DNA of 25,390 bases from Balneolaceae bacterium (GTDB taxonomy: Bacteria > Bacteroidota > Rhodothermia > Balneolales > Balneolaceae): positions 1 through 25,390 of the forward strand of contig JAASTO010000012.1 of assembly GCA_021767245.1 (NCBI GenBank), read 5' to 3'. Positions 15,831 through 24,566 of the stretch are shown piece by piece. The notes under the pieces are model-generated. The model was not told where the DNA came from. It saw nothing but the letters and a program-made list of their open reading frames with translations, and made no database searches. Positions within the stretch are counted from its first letter, which is position 1. Each line of letters begins with the position of its first letter. The translations under genes were made by a program, and so were the position numbers.

Positions 15831-16988
15831 ATGATCTATTTGGACCACGCGGCTACAACTCAGATCAGCGACGAGGCGCTGGAAGTGTATGTGAATGTAG
15901 CCAAACACTATTTTGGCAACACGAATAGTTTACATGATGAAGGTTCAGCTGCAAAACAAATTCTGGAGGCTTCGGCTAAGACCATTGCTTCAACAATTAA
16001 TGCGAGACCGCAAGATATTTTCTTCACCTCGGGAGCTTCGGAAGGGAATTTCCTAGCGATATACTCTCTGCTTAGGGCATCATCAAAAGGTGGTCATGTT
16101 ATCACGACTCAGGTTGAACATTCATCGGTTGAGAATGTATATCTGAAATTAGAGGAAGACGGATATGAGGTAACCCGGCTTTCAACTGATGAAAGTGGCA
16201 TTATAGATATTGAAGAGCTTAAAAGATCGATCAGGGAAGAAACAGTTTTAGTTTCCATCCAACATGTTAATTCAGAGATAGGAGTTTTTCAGGATATTAA
16301 AAAGATTGGGGCTTTATTGGATGAACATGATATTCTTTTTCATAGTGATTGCGTACAAAGTTATGGCCGATTGGATCTTGATATTCAGGTGTTAAATATT
16401 GATGCCATCACTGTTTCCTCTCATAAAATTTATGGCCCAAAAGGTGTGGGTGCCGTTTGGATCGATCCAGCTGCAGATCGTAAAGCTGTTATACCAAATC
16501 CTGATAAAACAGGGGTTATAAGGCAGGGAACCGATGATGTTCCTGCCATTGCCGCATTTGCGACGGCAGCAAAACTTATCCATTTAAATAAAGAATCGGA
16601 ACAGAAACGCTTAAAAAGCTTTAGAAATGAGTTGATCAATGAGCTGCATAAAATGGAGTTTGATGTAAAGATTGTAGGTGACACGAACAAAAGTGTACCC
16701 AATATCCTGGGGTTACGATTTCCCGGTATAGAGGGGCAATACTTAATGTTGGAGTGCAATCAGGCGGGTTTGGCTATTTCAACAGGTAGTGCTTGTCAGG
16801 TTGGTTCCGATAGACCCAATAGAACTATGAGTGCTTTGGGAAAAAGTGAACAAGAAGCGAGGGAGTTCATACGTTTATCTTTTGGAACAGCAAACAATGT
16901 TGGTCAAATTCCACAGATAATTGAAAAAATGAGTGTTATCTTAGAACGACATTTTGATAAAGTAAATTTCTACAGAAAGAAAGGATAA
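15831..16988 (+). CDS. NifS/IscS-family cysteine desulfurase, probably serving NadA
   Basis: This PLP enzyme takes sulfur from cysteine for Fe-S clusters or thiolation. The 385-residue product starts MIYLDHAATT, the family N-terminus. It contains TSGASEGNFLA, the EHSSV motif (His97), HSDCVQSYG with the PLP-nitrogen Asp173, the SSHKIYGPKG motif with PLP lysine 199, and the catalytic-loop Cys322 in STGSACQVG. In Bacillus-type nad loci a NifS-like gene sits beside nadB/nadC/nadA and supports the NadA cluster. Placement divergent from nadC suggests the same job here. A general role in cluster or tRNA-sulfur metabolism cannot be excluded, as no iscU or mnmA is nearby. The DsbA-like gene follows after 5 bp. 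Confidence 0.93.
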   Translation: MIYLDHAATTQISDEALEVYVNVAKHYFGNTNSLHDEGSAAKQILEASAKTIASTINARPQDIFFTSGASEGNFLAIYSLLRASSKGGHVITTQVEHSSVENVYLKLEEDGYEVTRLSTDESGIIDIEELKRSIREETVLVSIQHVNSEIGVFQDIKKIGALLDEHDILFHSDCVQSYGRLDLDIQVLNIDAITVSSHKIYGPKGVGAVWIDPAADRKAVIPNPDKTGVIRQGTDDVPAIAAFATAAKLIHLNKESEQKRLKSFRNELINELHKMEFDVKIVGDTNKSVPNILGLRFPGIEGQYLMLECNQAGLAISTGSACQVGSDRPNRTMSALGKSEQEAREFIRLSFGTANNVGQIPQIIEKMSVILERHFDKVNFYRKKG

Positions 16989-16993
16989 AGATC

Positions 16994-17557
16994 ATGAAAA
17001 GAGTATTATTTTTGCTCACCGTTTTTGCAATGATATTCAGCGGTCCGCTGATGGCTCAAAGCAGTGAGAGCTCTCAAGCCAAAGTTGAGATCATAAAATA
17101 CAGCGATTACCAATGTCCGGCTTGTAAATACTACGTACCTATTGAAGAACAACTGAAGGCGGAATTCGGAGATGATATCTCACTCATCACAAAGCATTTT
17201 CCACTGAATATGCACGAATACGCTCAACTTGCATCAAGAGCCGCTGAAGCCGCAAGAGCTCAGGGTAAATATCAGGAAATGCATGATATGATCTTTGCCG
17301 GACAGGAACAGTGGTCAAGAGGTAATGCCGAATCCATGTTTATTGGCTATGCCAAGAGCCTGGAACTTGATATGGAAAAATTCCGTGCGGATCTTAATTC
17401 AGCCGACATGCAACGCATTGTGATGGCAGATAAGCGACAAGGGATGCGCCTGAATGTAAACTCTACCCCTACTTTCTATATCAATGGTGATAAGGTGGAA
17501 AGAAATCCCCGCACCTTTGAAGAATTCAAAGCTCTTGTAGAAAGCTACATGAATTGA
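16994..17557 (+). CDS. DsbA-family thioredoxin-fold oxidoreductase (exported)
   Basis: The 187-residue product has a signal peptide (cleavage after LMA, about residue 21) and a thioredoxin-fold/DsbA-like domain. The redox site is CPAC (Cys41-Cys44) following IIKYSDYQ. The cis-proline loop is STPTFYING. The inserted helical part (EYAQLASRAAEAARAQGK) is typical of the Thioredoxin_4 family. It should make or reshuffle disulfides in the periplasm. It lies 5 bp after the desulfurase gene, so the two are probably co-transcribed, but there is no obvious functional link beyond thiol chemistry. No DsbB or VKOR partner is in the window. A terminator follows at once. Confidence 0.93.
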   Translation: MKRVLFLLTVFAMIFSGPLMAQSSESSQAKVEIIKYSDYQCPACKYYVPIEEQLKAEFGDDISLITKHFPLNMHEYAQLASRAAEAARAQGKYQEMHDMIFAGQEQWSRGNAESMFIGYAKSLELDMEKFRADLNSADMQRIVMADKRQGMRLNVNSTPTFYINGDKVERNPRTFEEFKALVESYMN

Positions 17558-17576
17558 CCTGATCTTTAGAGAATTT

Positions 17577-17607
17577 AAGGGGCTTCAGTAATGGGGTCCC
17601 TTTTTTT
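17577..17607 (+). terminator. Rho-independent terminator after the dsbA-like gene
   Basis: AAGGGGCT (17577-17584) pairs with GGTCCCTT (17595-17602), with two G-U-type pairs near a 10-base loop, and is followed by T to 17607 (seven in a row). It lies 20 bp past the stop codon and closes the desulfurase/dsbA transcript. Confidence 0.8.
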
Positions 17608-17654
17608 ATGCCACAGAGTTTTAAAGGAAGCTGATTCATAGTCAGTTTTTGTCT

Positions 17655-17662
17655 TATCTTTG
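17655..17662 (+). promoter_or_regulatory. Bacteroidota-type -7 promoter element of argS
   Basis: TATCTTTG matches the TAnnTTTG -7 consensus of the Bacteroidota housekeeping sigma factor and lies 25 bp before the argS ATG, just after the preceding terminator. A good TTTG -33 element at normal spacing is not evident, so the call rests on the -7 match and location. Confidence 0.5.
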
Positions 17663-17687
17663 AGCAAATTCGAAATCTTTATTTACC

Positions 17688-19316
17688 ATGAAAGAATACA
17701 TCGCTGAGATCATCAGCAACTCACTCAAACAATTTGATCTGCAAGAGAAACCGGATATCAGAATAGAGGCTCCCAATCAGCCTGAACACGGAGATGCCTC
17801 ATCCAATATTGCCATGATGCTGGCCAAACCACTGAGGAATAATCCTCGTGCCATTGCCCAACAAGTTGTGGATGGCCTTGAGTATGATGAGAAAAAAATA
17901 TCTGCTGTTGAGATTGCCGGACCGGGGTTTATCAATTTCAGGTATTCGGATGATTATCTGCTTGACGAGTTGAATGAGGTGTTAACAGGTGGAGAATCAT
18001 TCGGAAAAACCGATACAAATACAGGCAAAAAAGTGTTGGTAGAATTTGTGAGTGCAAACCCAACCGGACCGCTGACAGTTGGCCACGGCCGAAATGCGGT
18101 ATTGGGTGATACTGTGGCACGATTGCTTGAATGGACCGGCGCGGATGTGGAAAGAGAGTATTATTTCAACGACGCCGGGCGGCAGATGCGTGTTTTGGGT
18201 GAGAGTGTCAGGGCGCGTTATTATGAACTGCTTGGTAAAGATGAGAAGTTTCCGGAGGGAGGATACGAAGGAGAATATATCAAGGATATTGCCAGATCTT
18301 TACTTGATGTATTTGGAGATGGTTTGTTGAGTGCAGCCGATGAGAAGCCATTCAAGGAAAAAGCTGAAGAGGAGATCTTTGCAGATATCAGTGCAACTCT
18401 GAAGCGCATGAATATCAAAATGGACTCCTTTTTTAACGAGCACAGCTTGTATGAAGATGGTAAGATCGAAGAGACCATTCAAAAGCTTAGAGATCTCGAT
18501 CTGGCTTACGATGAAGATGGAGCGGTTTGGTTCAAGACCACAGCTTTTGGCAAGGATAAAGACACGGTGTTGGTTAAAAGTTCGGGTGAACCGACCTATC
18601 GCCTGCCTGACATTGCCTACCACGCCAACAAGTTAGACCGGGGATATGACCTGTGTGTGGATGTGTTTGGTGCCGATCACATCGCCACTTACCCGGATGT
18701 TCTGAGTGGGATCAAATCCCTTGGCTACGACCCCGATAAGGTTGATGTGGTTGTATATCAGTTTGTAACGCTGGTTAAAGATGGCAAACCGTTTAAGATG
18801 AGTACACGGAAGGCTAACTTTGTGACTTTGGATGATCTTATGGACGAAGTGGGTGCGGATGTAACCCGATTCTTCTTCCTCATGCGTTCCCCAAATACTC
18901 ACCTCGAATTTGACATTGCACAGGCAAAAGAAGCCGGCGAGAAGAACCCGGTGTTTTATCTGCAATATGCACATGCCCGTATCTCAAGTATTCTCAGAAA
19001 AGTGAATGATGAATATGAACTGAGCGGAAAGGCTAACCTGAAGTTGTTAGAGCATCCAAGTGAGATCACGCTTATCAAAACCATGCTGAAGTTTCCAGAA
19101 ACCGTTGGCAATGCAGCAAGGCTGCGTGAACCACACCACGTGATCACCTTCCTTAATGAATTGGCATCAGCCTTTACCTCCTTTTATCATGATTGCAGAA
19201 TATTAGGTGAAGACGAGGAGCTGGCTCATGCCCGAACAGAATTGGCCAAAGCCGCTGCTCAGGTGCTTCGAAATGGGTTGGGTATTTTGGGCATATCGGC
19301 ACCGGATCAGATGTAA
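17688..19316 (+). CDS. argS: Arginyl-tRNA synthetase
   Basis: This class I synthetase charges tRNA-Arg. The 542-residue product has the ArgS N-terminal additional domain (about residues 1-90, HGDASSNIAMMLAK). The HIGH-type signature follows as SANPTGPLTVGHGRNAVLGD (122-141; TVGH replaces HIGH, as in many ArgS). The KMS-type signature is KPFKMSTRKANFVTLDDL, and a C-terminal DALR anticodon-binding domain is indicated by FYLQYAHARISSILRK and a helical end. It is slightly shorter than many ArgS proteins but appears complete. It is transcribed alone from the promoter just upstream, with a weak hairpin before the next gene. Confidence 0.97.
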   Translation: MKEYIAEIISNSLKQFDLQEKPDIRIEAPNQPEHGDASSNIAMMLAKPLRNNPRAIAQQVVDGLEYDEKKISAVEIAGPGFINFRYSDDYLLDELNEVLTGGESFGKTDTNTGKKVLVEFVSANPTGPLTVGHGRNAVLGDTVARLLEWTGADVEREYYFNDAGRQMRVLGESVRARYYELLGKDEKFPEGGYEGEYIKDIARSLLDVFGDGLLSAADEKPFKEKAEEEIFADISATLKRMNIKMDSFFNEHSLYEDGKIEETIQKLRDLDLAYDEDGAVWFKTTAFGKDKDTVLVKSSGEPTYRLPDIAYHANKLDRGYDLCVDVFGADHIATYPDVLSGIKSLGYDPDKVDVVVYQFVTLVKDGKPFKMSTRKANFVTLDDLMDEVGADVTRFFFLMRSPNTHLEFDIAQAKEAGEKNPVFYLQYAHARISSILRKVNDEYELSGKANLKLLEHPSEITLIKTMLKFPETVGNAARLREPHHVITFLNELASAFTSFYHDCRILGEDEELAHARTELAKAAAQVLRNGLGILGISAPDQM

Positions 19317-19320
19317 GAAG

Positions 19321-19335
19321 GCCTGTCTTTCAGGC
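19321..19335 (+). terminator. Short hairpin after argS, weak terminator candidate
   Basis: GCCTG (19321-19325) and CAGGC (19331-19335) form a perfect 5-bp stem with a TCTTT loop 4 bp after the argS stop. Only a scattered T-rich stretch follows, so termination would be partial. Confidence 0.35.
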
Positions 19336-19403
19336 AGGGTACATATTTTGATTTATAAAGGATGCCGGTTAGATTCATTGAGAATTCTAAATTATCCAAA
19401 CCT

Positions 19404-20402
19404 ATGAGCCGAGCGTTCTTACCCGTATTAGTTATTTTATTGCTGTCGTTAAATGATCTTTACGGGCAATATATTGAGATCACTGATACACTCACCTTAG
19501 AAGAAAATAATGAGGTGATCTTAGGCTCGCCAAGATTTCAGGAAAGAAGTGGAAATGAAATTTTGGTCGTAGATCAGGAAACACACCGGGTATTGGTCTA
19601 TGATAAAGAGGGAAAGCTATTGACCTACTTTGGGAGATATGGAAGGGGTCCGGGGGATCTCGAGAAACCAACCTCTGTCGTAAAATTATCAACAGGGGAA
19701 TATCTCGTTTCAGAATTCAAAGGAAGGATTTCAAAGTTTGACGCTACGGGAAAATTCCAAACTGTAACAGACACGGGTATTCCGCGATTAAATGGCTTAA
19801 AGATGCTGCCAAATGGAGTGGTATTGTTGATTGGTGGTATGACCACTCCCGATGACCACTATTTACTACACTTCTTTGATCCGTTAACCATGGAAGTGGA
19901 AAAAGCGTTTTTTCAACTGCCGGTCGATCCAGCAGAATATGGTATGCAGCCATTGACCTTAGCGGAGTCTTCGTATGCGGTAGTTTGTCAGGATAAGATC
20001 GTTGCGGTTCATGCCATGCTTCCTAAGCTTTTTTATTTTGATCTTAATGGAGATAGTTTCAACGAGGTTCGGATCGATACAGAACTATTTACAGGAATGG
20101 AAAAGCACAAAATGTCATCTAATCCGACAAGAATGATGGAGATATACGGTTCAGCTTCCTGGTTATCCGGCTTGCATTGTCTGAATAATGGGTCTGTATT
20201 GGTTCAATTTTATCAAAACCTCAAAATGAAAGGAAACCCTTTAGTGGTCATTCTTATAGACAAACATGGTAATGTATTAAATGAAGCAACAGAGGCCCCA
20301 GAAATCAAGTTTTCCGTTAGAGGAACCGATACGGTATATGTAAAAGATCCTGAGTCAGATCTTTTAAACAGCTTAATAAAGTCAACGATCAACAAAAACT
20401 GA
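19404..20402 (+). CDS. Exported 6-bladed beta-propeller protein
   Basis: The frame is open from 19362, but the ATG at 19404 starts a standard signal peptide (MSRAFLPVLVILLLSLNDL, cleavage near YGQ), so the shorter 332-residue form is preferred. The mature protein has repeated blade-like units such as ILVVDQETHRVLVYDKEGKL, FGRYGRGPGDLEKPTSV and KISKFD-type strands. These resemble the 6-bladed propeller family common in Bacteroidota. Such proteins are exported and often bind ligands or other proteins. No catalytic residues can be named, and no neighbour indicates a substrate. It converges on the methyltransferase gene with both stop codons inside one hairpin. Confidence 0.8.
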   Translation: MSRAFLPVLVILLLSLNDLYGQYIEITDTLTLEENNEVILGSPRFQERSGNEILVVDQETHRVLVYDKEGKLLTYFGRYGRGPGDLEKPTSVVKLSTGEYLVSEFKGRISKFDATGKFQTVTDTGIPRLNGLKMLPNGVVLLIGGMTTPDDHYLLHFFDPLTMEVEKAFFQLPVDPAEYGMQPLTLAESSYAVVCQDKIVAVHAMLPKLFYFDLNGDSFNEVRIDTELFTGMEKHKMSSNPTRMMEIYGSASWLSGLHCLNNGSVLVQFYQNLKMKGNPLVVILIDKHGNVLNEATEAPEIKFSVRGTDTVYVKDPESDLLNSLIKSTINKN

Positions 20403-20416
20403 GATACCCTCAGTTT
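20396..20416. terminator. Bidirectional terminator holding both stop codons
   Basis: AAACTGAG (20396-20403) and CTCAGTTT (20409-20416) form a perfect 8-bp stem with a 5-base ATACC loop. The plus-strand TGA (20400-20402) and the minus-strand TGA (20412-20410) lie in opposite arms. A-rich sequence on the left and T-rich on the right give modest U-tracts in both directions. Confidence 0.65.
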
Positions 20417-21222
20417 CTAAATGGCCGAAGTTTGGTAAAGCAGACGATCCCTTTCACCAGTTGATCTTCAACCTTAAAACCGGCCTGATCAAATAGCTTG
20501 TTGCTTTCATCAACGGTCCAGAACTTTATACCACCAAGGGAAGCTGATTCCTGAAGAAGTCGCCCATACCAGGCATCGGACTTAATGAGGTGCATCATGA
20601 AGAAAACCCCATCATTTTTTATTACCCGTTTTGCCTCATACAATACTTTGATCTCTTCAGTGAGTTCATTGAGTGTGCCCCCCATAACTACCCCGTCAAA
20701 AGTGTTCGAAAAGAAAGGCAGGTGGCGGCCATCGGCTCTGAGGAAGTACATGTCGGTTTCATCAGCTTCTGCCTTAAGGCGAGCCTCTTCCAGCATTTGC
20801 GATGAAAAATCTAACGCAACGATGTTGGCCTTTTTCTGAGCAGCTTTGAGGGCTCTGCCATAAAGAGCAGTAGAACAGCCGAGATCAAGATACCAGCCAT
20901 CCGCTTTAGGAGCGGTCCATTCAATAAGGAGCTCGTGTTCCTTTTCAATTGGGAATTCCTCTCCCGAAAGCAGTGATAGTGATCGCTTACGCCAGATGTC
21001 TTCATAGATCGAGGCCGTAAGTTTCCAGTGATTGGAGTAATTTGCAATAGAGGTAAAGTCAGGCTCTTTACCTAACAAGTCTATGATGTTATTCTTGATC
21101 GGATATTCATCCCCTTCTTTGGATACAACGGTTCCGTTAAAGGGCTTGGCTAATTGAGCGACCTCATCGGGGACGTGAATGCCGGCGCGTTCATCTATGG
21201 GCGAACGTAATTCTAACTTCAT
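20410..21222 (-). CDS. Class I SAM-dependent methyltransferase
   Basis: The 270-residue product carries the SAM-binding glycine motif LDLGCSTALYG (112-122), an acidic end of strand 2 (IVALDFSSQMLEEA), DGRHLPF with the motif II/III acidic residue, and TFDGVVMGGTLNEL, all as in Methyltransf_11. The first 55 residues (RSPIDERAG, GTVVSKEGDEYPIKNNIIDL) resemble a small Trm112-like segment found at the start of some such enzymes, though its zinc cysteines are absent. The substrate is unknown. It is on the same strand as dnaN and the SAM hydroxide adenosyltransferase and starts 74 bp downstream of the latter, so it may be the last gene of that transcript. Confidence 0.87.
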   Translation of the reverse strand: MKLELRSPIDERAGIHVPDEVAQLAKPFNGTVVSKEGDEYPIKNNIIDLLGKEPDFTSIANYSNHWKLTASIYEDIWRKRSLSLLSGEEFPIEKEHELLIEWTAPKADGWYLDLGCSTALYGRALKAAQKKANIVALDFSSQMLEEARLKAEADETDMYFLRADGRHLPFFSNTFDGVVMGGTLNELTEEIKVLYEAKRVIKNDGVFFMMHLIKSDAWYGRLLQESASLGGIKFWTVDESNKLFDQAGFKVEDQLVKGIVCFTKLRPFRN

Positions 21223-21296
21223 AATGGGTGATTTTTAAAGAGGATACGCTTTTGAACCGTAATGTGTTTCAGAGACTTTTAAAAACCTGAGGGCAC

Positions 21297-22085
21297 TTAC
21301 TTTTGCAAAACGATCGATATCTGAGCACCTTTGTCAACACTTAACATGCGGGCAGCATTTCCTTTGTTAATGCCGATCTCCAGCATGCCCGATGAACCGA
21401 TAAAGGCGGCCGGTTCACCCTCCTCAACATCCCCAAAGGTCGACACGATCTTATTGAGCATGGTATTTCCAACGTAGATCTTAACAATTTTCTTTTTCAG
21501 GTGATCTTCGATCAGGTCACCGGAAAGGTTTGTGATCAGATTCCCGAAACGGTCGATATGAACCACCCAGCCTTGCAATCCGTCTCTGTCAGCAATAGGA
21601 ACCGCCCAGTGGTAAGTCACCAGGTCATCGATCGGTTCACCGATCTCATGAATGGGAACCCCTTTACTGAGGTGAGCGGAAACCGGTGCAAAAATATCAC
21701 GACCATGAAAGGTGTTGGATACACCCTGCTTCCAGAATGTTGAATTGCTCAGCTTGTAGGCTTTAAAGTCGTATTCCTTGAACAGAAGAGAGAAAATGCC
21801 ATTATCAGGCCCCACAAAATATTGATCTTCTATCTTGAGGGCGATGGGATGCCGGCTGGTACCTACCCCCGGATCGACCACAACAAGGTGAACGGTTCCC
21901 GGTGGATACAAAAAGGCAGAATTCTTTATAACCCAGGCCCCCGCCATGATATCCTGAGGTGGGATCTCATGAGAAACGTCCACGAATCGGACATCGGGAG
22001 CTATTCCCAGCATCACCGCTTTCATGGCGCTAACGTAATGGTCCTGTAATCCGAAATCAGTTGTAAGGGTTATGATCTGACTCAT
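21297..22085 (-). CDS. SAM hydroxide adenosyltransferase (DUF62 family)
   Basis: Members of this family split S-adenosylmethionine into adenosine and methionine with water and are related to fluorinases and chlorinases. The 262-residue product matches throughout: ITLTTDFGLQDHYVSAMK at the start, FVDVSHEIPPQDI, VHLVVVDPGVGTSRHPI, FVGPDNGIFSLLF, FHGRDIFAPVSAHL, and a C-terminal beta domain (IDRFGNLITNL). The fluorinase-specific insertion loop is not apparent, which favours the hydroxide-using type. The ATG overlaps the dnaN TGA by one base (TGATG), so translation is probably coupled. Why SAM hydrolysis would be tied to the replication clamp is unclear. Confidence 0.93.
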   Translation of the reverse strand: MSQIITLTTDFGLQDHYVSAMKAVMLGIAPDVRFVDVSHEIPPQDIMAGAWVIKNSAFLYPPGTVHLVVVDPGVGTSRHPIALKIEDQYFVGPDNGIFSLLFKEYDFKAYKLSNSTFWKQGVSNTFHGRDIFAPVSAHLSKGVPIHEIGEPIDDLVTYHWAVPIADRDGLQGWVVHIDRFGNLITNLSGDLIEDHLKKKIVKIYVGNTMLNKIVSTFGDVEEGEPAAFIGSSGMLEIGINKGNAARMLSVDKGAQISIVLQK

Positions 22086-23200
22086 CAGGCATAGCTGTTG
22101 AGCATCACCGGCATCACAAGCATTAGAATATCTTCGTTCTCATTTTCCTCAGAAGGCTTTACAATGCCGGCTCGGTTAGGCGAAGAAAACTCAAAGGTGA
22201 CCTCATCGTCGTCAATGTTGCTGAGTACATCCCCAAGATATTTTGCGTTGAAACCGATCTCCATCTCATCATTTGAGTATTCGCATTCGATGGTTTCTTT
22301 GGCTTCACTGCTCATATCAAGGTCTTCTGCACGGATGGTTAGCTTGTCTGAACCCAATTGCAGTCGGATCTGACGCGTAGTTGTGCTGGAAAAGATAGCC
22401 ACACGCTTAACAGTGGATAGCATCTGATCTTTATTGATCGTCAGGAATTTGTCGTTGTCCCTTGGGATCACAGAATCGTAGTTGGGATACTGCTCGTTGA
22501 TGAGGCGGGTGATCACTATGGTATTTCCACTTTTAAAGCGGGCATGATCTTCGGTTACGGTCAGATCACAATCGTCTCCTTCAATGGTTTTCTGTATGAG
22601 ACTCAGGGCTTTATCCGGAACAATGAAATTTACGTCATTATCGGCTGTGATCTCACGGTTGGTGTATTTTACCAAACGGTGACCATCAGTTGCTACAAAT
22701 TTGCTTTCGTCCGTTCCGATCTGAAAATACACACCCATCATGGCGGGTCTCAGATCATCACTCGATACGGCAAAGAGTGTTTTGTGAATGGCATTGTGTA
22801 TCAGCTCAGTGGTTGTGCTGATCGTGGTACCATCATCTAAGGAAGGCACTTCCGGGAATTCATCGGCGTCATCCCCAACCAGCTTATAGGTACCCTTGTC
22901 GGTACGGAAATTGATATTCTTTCGGTCATCCACGTCAAAGAATACCGGAATATTTGGCAGCTGACGCAGAGTTTCAAGTAACCTGCGCGCAGGAATAGCT
23001 ACGGCTCCTTCTTCCTCAATATCCGCATTGATGTATTCTATGATGGAGATCTCCAGGTCGGTGGCTGTCAGTTTCAGCTTTCCGTCTTCGCACTCAAAAA
23101 GAATGGTTTCAAGAATGGGCAAAGTGGCTTTTGAAGGAACGGCTCCAATAACGGCCGAAAGTCCTTTGTTCAGTTCATTACTCGATACGGAAAATTTCAT
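22085..23200 (-). CDS. dnaN: DNA polymerase III sliding clamp (beta subunit)
   Basis: The ring-shaped beta clamp tethers polymerase III to DNA. From the ATG at 23200 the product is 371 residues, the usual length, with three clamp domains. MKFSVSSNELNKGLSAVIGA is the typical N-terminus; KATLPILETILFE, LKLTATDLEISI, VAIPARRLLETLRQLP, FVATDGHRLVKY and the C-terminal LMLVMPVMLNSYA are diagnostic. The frame opens two codons earlier at a GTG (23206), but the ATG fits the family start better. dnaA, recF and gyrB are not adjacent, so this is not the classical dnaA-dnaN origin arrangement. A 182-bp divergent region separates it from the PorV/PorQ-family gene. Confidence 0.97.
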   Translation of the reverse strand: MKFSVSSNELNKGLSAVIGAVPSKATLPILETILFECEDGKLKLTATDLEISIIEYINADIEEEGAVAIPARRLLETLRQLPNIPVFFDVDDRKNINFRTDKGTYKLVGDDADEFPEVPSLDDGTTISTTTELIHNAIHKTLFAVSSDDLRPAMMGVYFQIGTDESKFVATDGHRLVKYTNREITADNDVNFIVPDKALSLIQKTIEGDDCDLTVTEDHARFKSGNTIVITRLINEQYPNYDSVIPRDNDKFLTINKDQMLSTVKRVAIFSSTTTRQIRLQLGSDKLTIRAEDLDMSSEAKETIECEYSNDEMEIGFNAKYLGDVLSNIDDDEVTFEFSSPNRAGIVKPSEENENEDILMLVMPVMLNSYA

Positions 23201-23382
23201 ATACACAAGTTTTAAAGTGGTTTAAGGGCCCTTTTTATCCGATATTGCCCTTTCATTGAAGTGTGCTTATACTAAGAAATACTCGCTCTCTCTGCAACCG
23301 CAGAAAGTGCAATTTTCAGTCCTGTCAAGTCACTGTAAGTAACCATTTAGCGCTGCATTAATTTAACTATAAAACTCATCAG
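23201..23382. promoter_or_regulatory. Divergent promoter region of dnaN and the PorV/PorQ-like gene
   Basis: Both genes must start transcription here. A perfect 10-bp palindrome AAGGGCCCTT lies at 23224-23233, 24-33 bp upstream of the dnaN ATG, where an operator or leader hairpin could act. A second small hairpin TCTGC-AACC-GCAGA is at 23291-23304. No TAnnTTTG element was found on either strand, so no promoter core is assigned. Confidence 0.4.
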
Positions 23383-24459
23383 ATGATCCGTTTCCTTCCG
23401 GCGCTTTTAGTTCTTTTTTTTAGTTCTGTGGAGGTGTTAGCCCAGACAGCAGTGGCAAAGTATGGAAATGACTTTTTATCAACAGGAAGCGGCGCAAGAG
23501 CCCTGGGGATGGGTAATGCTCATGCAGGCTTAGCCAATGATGTGACATCAGCCTATTGGAATGTAGCCGGGTTGGCCGATATTTCCTCCCCGCAGATCAT
23601 GTATATGCATTCTGAGAGATTCAATGGTATTGTTGGATATGATTACGGAGCCGCTGCACTCCCATTGAAACACACTAAAGGAGTGGTGTCGGTTAGTTTT
23701 TTCAGGCAGGGAGTGGATAACATTGCTAATACTTTGAATGCATGGGATCGGGATCGCGATCAGCCCCGGGGAAATGTGGAGGACTACATTACACGTTTCA
23801 GTGCGGCGGATATGGCCTTCTTCTTTTCATATGCTATGCAACGAACCAATAAATTTTCATTTGGAGCATCCGCTAAGGTTATTCACCATAAGCTGGGGCC
23901 GTTTGCACAGGCCTGGGGGTACAGTCTGGATGTTGGTGTGAAATACAAAACGGAGATCGCGGACCTTGGGTTATCGGTCAGAGATATCACAACCATGCAA
24001 AAGATGTGGACGGTGGATGAAAGTGCTTTTGGTGATTATGAGACTCAGTTCGACAGCCTTGGTGCTACCCTGCCCACCGGTCAAAATGAATATGTGTTGC
24101 CTTCTGTTACGCTTGGTGCTTCAAAAAGGGTGAATATTTCAAATGATCTTAAATTTATAGCTGCCGTGGATGCCGATCTGTTTTTTGAAAACCGTCAGGC
24201 TTATTATATCAACGTTGGCAGGATGAGTATTGAACCTCATGTAGGTGGAGAGATTTTATACAAGGATTTGATCGCATTACGGGCTGGGGTCACGGATTTT
24301 ATTACCGACCCGGTATCCGGTTTTACTGCTTCCCCAACCCTCGGTATGGGATTGAAAGTCTCCCGGTTTGTGCTCGATTATGGCTTCGCCAGTTTTGCCG
24401 GAGCGTCCAGTGACCTGGGCTTTACCCATCGTATTTCGCTTAGGTTTGTTTTTAATTAG
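23383..24459 (+). CDS. PorV/PorQ-family outer-membrane beta-barrel protein
   Basis: The 358-residue product has a signal peptide (ending VLAQ at about residue 21). The family N-terminus follows as FLSTGSGARALGMGNAHAGL and ANDVTSAYWNVAGLADI, close to the fatty-acid-transporter-like (FadL/PorV) fold. Alternating beta-strands run to a terminal LRFVFN. PorV is the outer-membrane shuttle of the type IX secretion system, and PorQ-like relatives occur widely in Bacteroidota. No other type IX genes are in the window, so membership in that system is unproven. The stop codon lies at the left edge of a large imperfect palindrome. Confidence 0.85.
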   Translation: MIRFLPALLVLFFSSVEVLAQTAVAKYGNDFLSTGSGARALGMGNAHAGLANDVTSAYWNVAGLADISSPQIMYMHSERFNGIVGYDYGAAALPLKHTKGVVSVSFFRQGVDNIANTLNAWDRDRDQPRGNVEDYITRFSAADMAFFFSYAMQRTNKFSFGASAKVIHHKLGPFAQAWGYSLDVGVKYKTEIADLGLSVRDITTMQKMWTVDESAFGDYETQFDSLGATLPTGQNEYVLPSVTLGASKRVNISNDLKFIAAVDADLFFENRQAYYINVGRMSIEPHVGGEILYKDLIALRAGVTDFITDPVSGFTASPTLGMGLKVSRFVLDYGFASFAGASSDLGFTHRISLRFVFN

Positions 24460-24555
24460 TGTTGCGGTATTTCAGTGTGATGGTGTTACGGTGTTATTGT
24501 TTTTACCTTATAACACAACACCGTACACTTTAGCACAATCACACCTTAACACTAA
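24456..24555. repeat. About 100-bp imperfect palindrome before miaA
   Basis: Three nested pairs share one centre near 24506: TTAGTGTT (24456-24463) with AACACTAA (24548-24555), GTGTGAT (24475-24481) with ATCACAC (24538-24544), and TACGGTGTT (24487-24495) with AACACCGTA (24517-24525). The arms are built from variants of GTGTTA/GGTGTT. It begins in the stop codon of the PorV/PorQ-like gene and ends 11 bp before the miaA start. It could end the upstream transcript, fold in the miaA leader, or be a dispersed palindromic (MITE- or REP-like) element. Confidence 0.6.
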
Positions 24556-24566
24556 TAACCTACATT

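Noticed and set aside
19362..19403. Upstream ATG of the beta-propeller gene
   Set aside because: It would place 14 polar residues before a typical signal peptide; the start at 19404 fits export better.
23201..23206. GTG start for dnaN two codons upstream of the ATG
   Set aside because: The ATG at 23200 gives the standard clamp N-terminus MKFSVSS; the extra two codons add nothing conserved.
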